The notes below the pieces were generated by a model. That model had not been told where the DNA came from. It worked only from the letters and a program-made list of their open reading frames with translations, and searched no databases. The translations under genes and the position numbers were made by a program. DNA of 24,241 nt from Thermoproteota archaeon (GTDB taxonomy: Archaea; Thermoproteota; Bathyarchaeia; Bathyarchaeales; Bathycorpusculaceae): assembly GCA_012511995.1 (NCBI GenBank), contig JAAZFA010000073.1, forward strand, positions 1 to 24,241. Reading direction: 5' to 3'. Position 1 is the first letter of the stretch, and every line of letters begins with the position of its first letter. Below, one piece after another: positions 23,998-24,241 of the stretch.

Positions 23998-24212
23998 GTT
24001 TTCCTCTGAATTGTTGTTCCATTCCAGAAAATGATGTAGTCGTATCTGCTTACCGTTTTGGAATTGTCAAATATTATGTCAAAGTTTGTTCCTTGGTCGC
24101 AGATCAAGTTTTCTACATCATTATAGATGTCAGTAGTCAAGTTGTCGTGGCTCCAAAGTCCCCAAATTGTATCCGAAGCACTTCTAAAACCAAAACCATA
24201 GAAAGTTGGTAA
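23949..24212 (+). CDS. Hypothetical protein overlapping pcc1
   Basis: I do not recognise this 87-aa protein. A basic N-terminus (LYPKRFRGYPKKLGF) leads into an apparently beta-rich core: NDVVVSAYRFGIVKYYVKV, then DQVFYIIIDVSSQVVVAP, ending in a short polar tail. The ATG lies inside the last 49 bases of pcc1, in a different frame; an in-frame TAG three codons upstream excludes a longer start. Third-position bases are AT-rich as in neighbouring genes, and the continuation 215 bases past pcc1 without stops supports coding. The usual next gene in archaeal superoperons (prefoldin beta) is not this one. Confidence 0.5.
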   Translation: MDRLYPKRFRGYPKKLGFPLNCCSIPENDVVVSAYRFGIVKYYVKVCSLVADQVFYIIIDVSSQVVVAPKSPNCIRSTSKTKTIESW

Positions 24213-24241
24213 AACATAAGCGGTCTTTAAGTTTTTGTAAC

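Noticed and set aside
1..24241. tRNA genes, CRISPR arrays, insertion sequences, prophage
   Set aside because: No cloverleaf, regularly spaced repeats, transposase or integrase was seen by eye on either strand; a dedicated tRNA and repeat search would be the decisive check.

Overview
The window is archaeal chromosome. Evidence for this is a proteasome alpha / SBDS / exosome / eL43 / Pcc1 gene block, CDP-archaeol synthase, an AglB (STT3-type) oligosaccharyltransferase, family B DNA polymerase, an XPD-type Fe-S helicase and an archaeal-type type IA topoisomerase. The AT-rich but not extreme composition, the TACK-like PolB and the eukaryote-like N-glycosylation proteins suggest a Bathyarchaeia/TACK-type lineage. 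That placement is inference from protein character; no 16S or tRNA gene is present. About half of the 27 genes I call start with GTG or TTG, and Shine-Dalgarno-like motifs are common.

Layout. (1) 24-1596: a small four-helix membrane protein converges on a MoeA-like protein whose key active-site motifs are eroded. (2) 1764-4411: endonuclease III overlaps an XPD-type helicase by ATGA, a DNA repair pair. (3) 4408-6115 (minus): a Clp1/Grc3-type polynucleotide kinase follows an RNase H/RuvC-like protein with a 29-nt overlap. (4) 6191-7417 (plus): a RadB-like recombinase paralogue and CDP-archaeol synthase. (5) 7470-10160 (minus): topoisomerase IA, a small zinc-binding protein and a three-helix membrane protein resembling the eukaryotic oligosaccharyltransferase subunit OSTC (OST3/OST6 family). 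(6) 10300-13890 (plus): a 56-aa zinc ribbon, AglB, and a DPAGT1/Alg7-like sugar-phosphate transferase. (7) 13915-16683 (minus): family B DNA polymerase with an N-terminal PIP-like motif, followed by two very short minus-strand genes (a C2H2 zinc finger and a KGG-motif protein). (8) 17362-19287: a NusB-domain RNA m5C methyltransferase converging on a DUF488 protein. (9) 19654-24212: the conserved proteasome-exosome superoperon psmA, SBDS, rrp4, rrp41, rrp42, eL43, pcc1 and an unrecognised gene.

How they work together. AglB, the OSTC-like protein and the DPAGT1-like transferase would form a N-glycosylation set, with lipid headgroup chemistry (CarS) nearby. Superoperon products link protein degradation, ribosome maturation, 3'-5' RNA decay, translation and tRNA modification. 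The most interesting items are the archaeal OSTC-like subunit, the Asp-to-Asn change and missing first helix in the DPAGT1-like enzyme, the degenerate MoeA-like protein, the Clp1/RNase H-like overlapping pair, and a KGG mini-gene whose strong ribosome binding site lies in a GNRA-loop hairpin. I see no CRISPR array, insertion sequence or tRNA. No wholly new multi-gene system is evident; this is mostly housekeeping DNA with several odd proteins.
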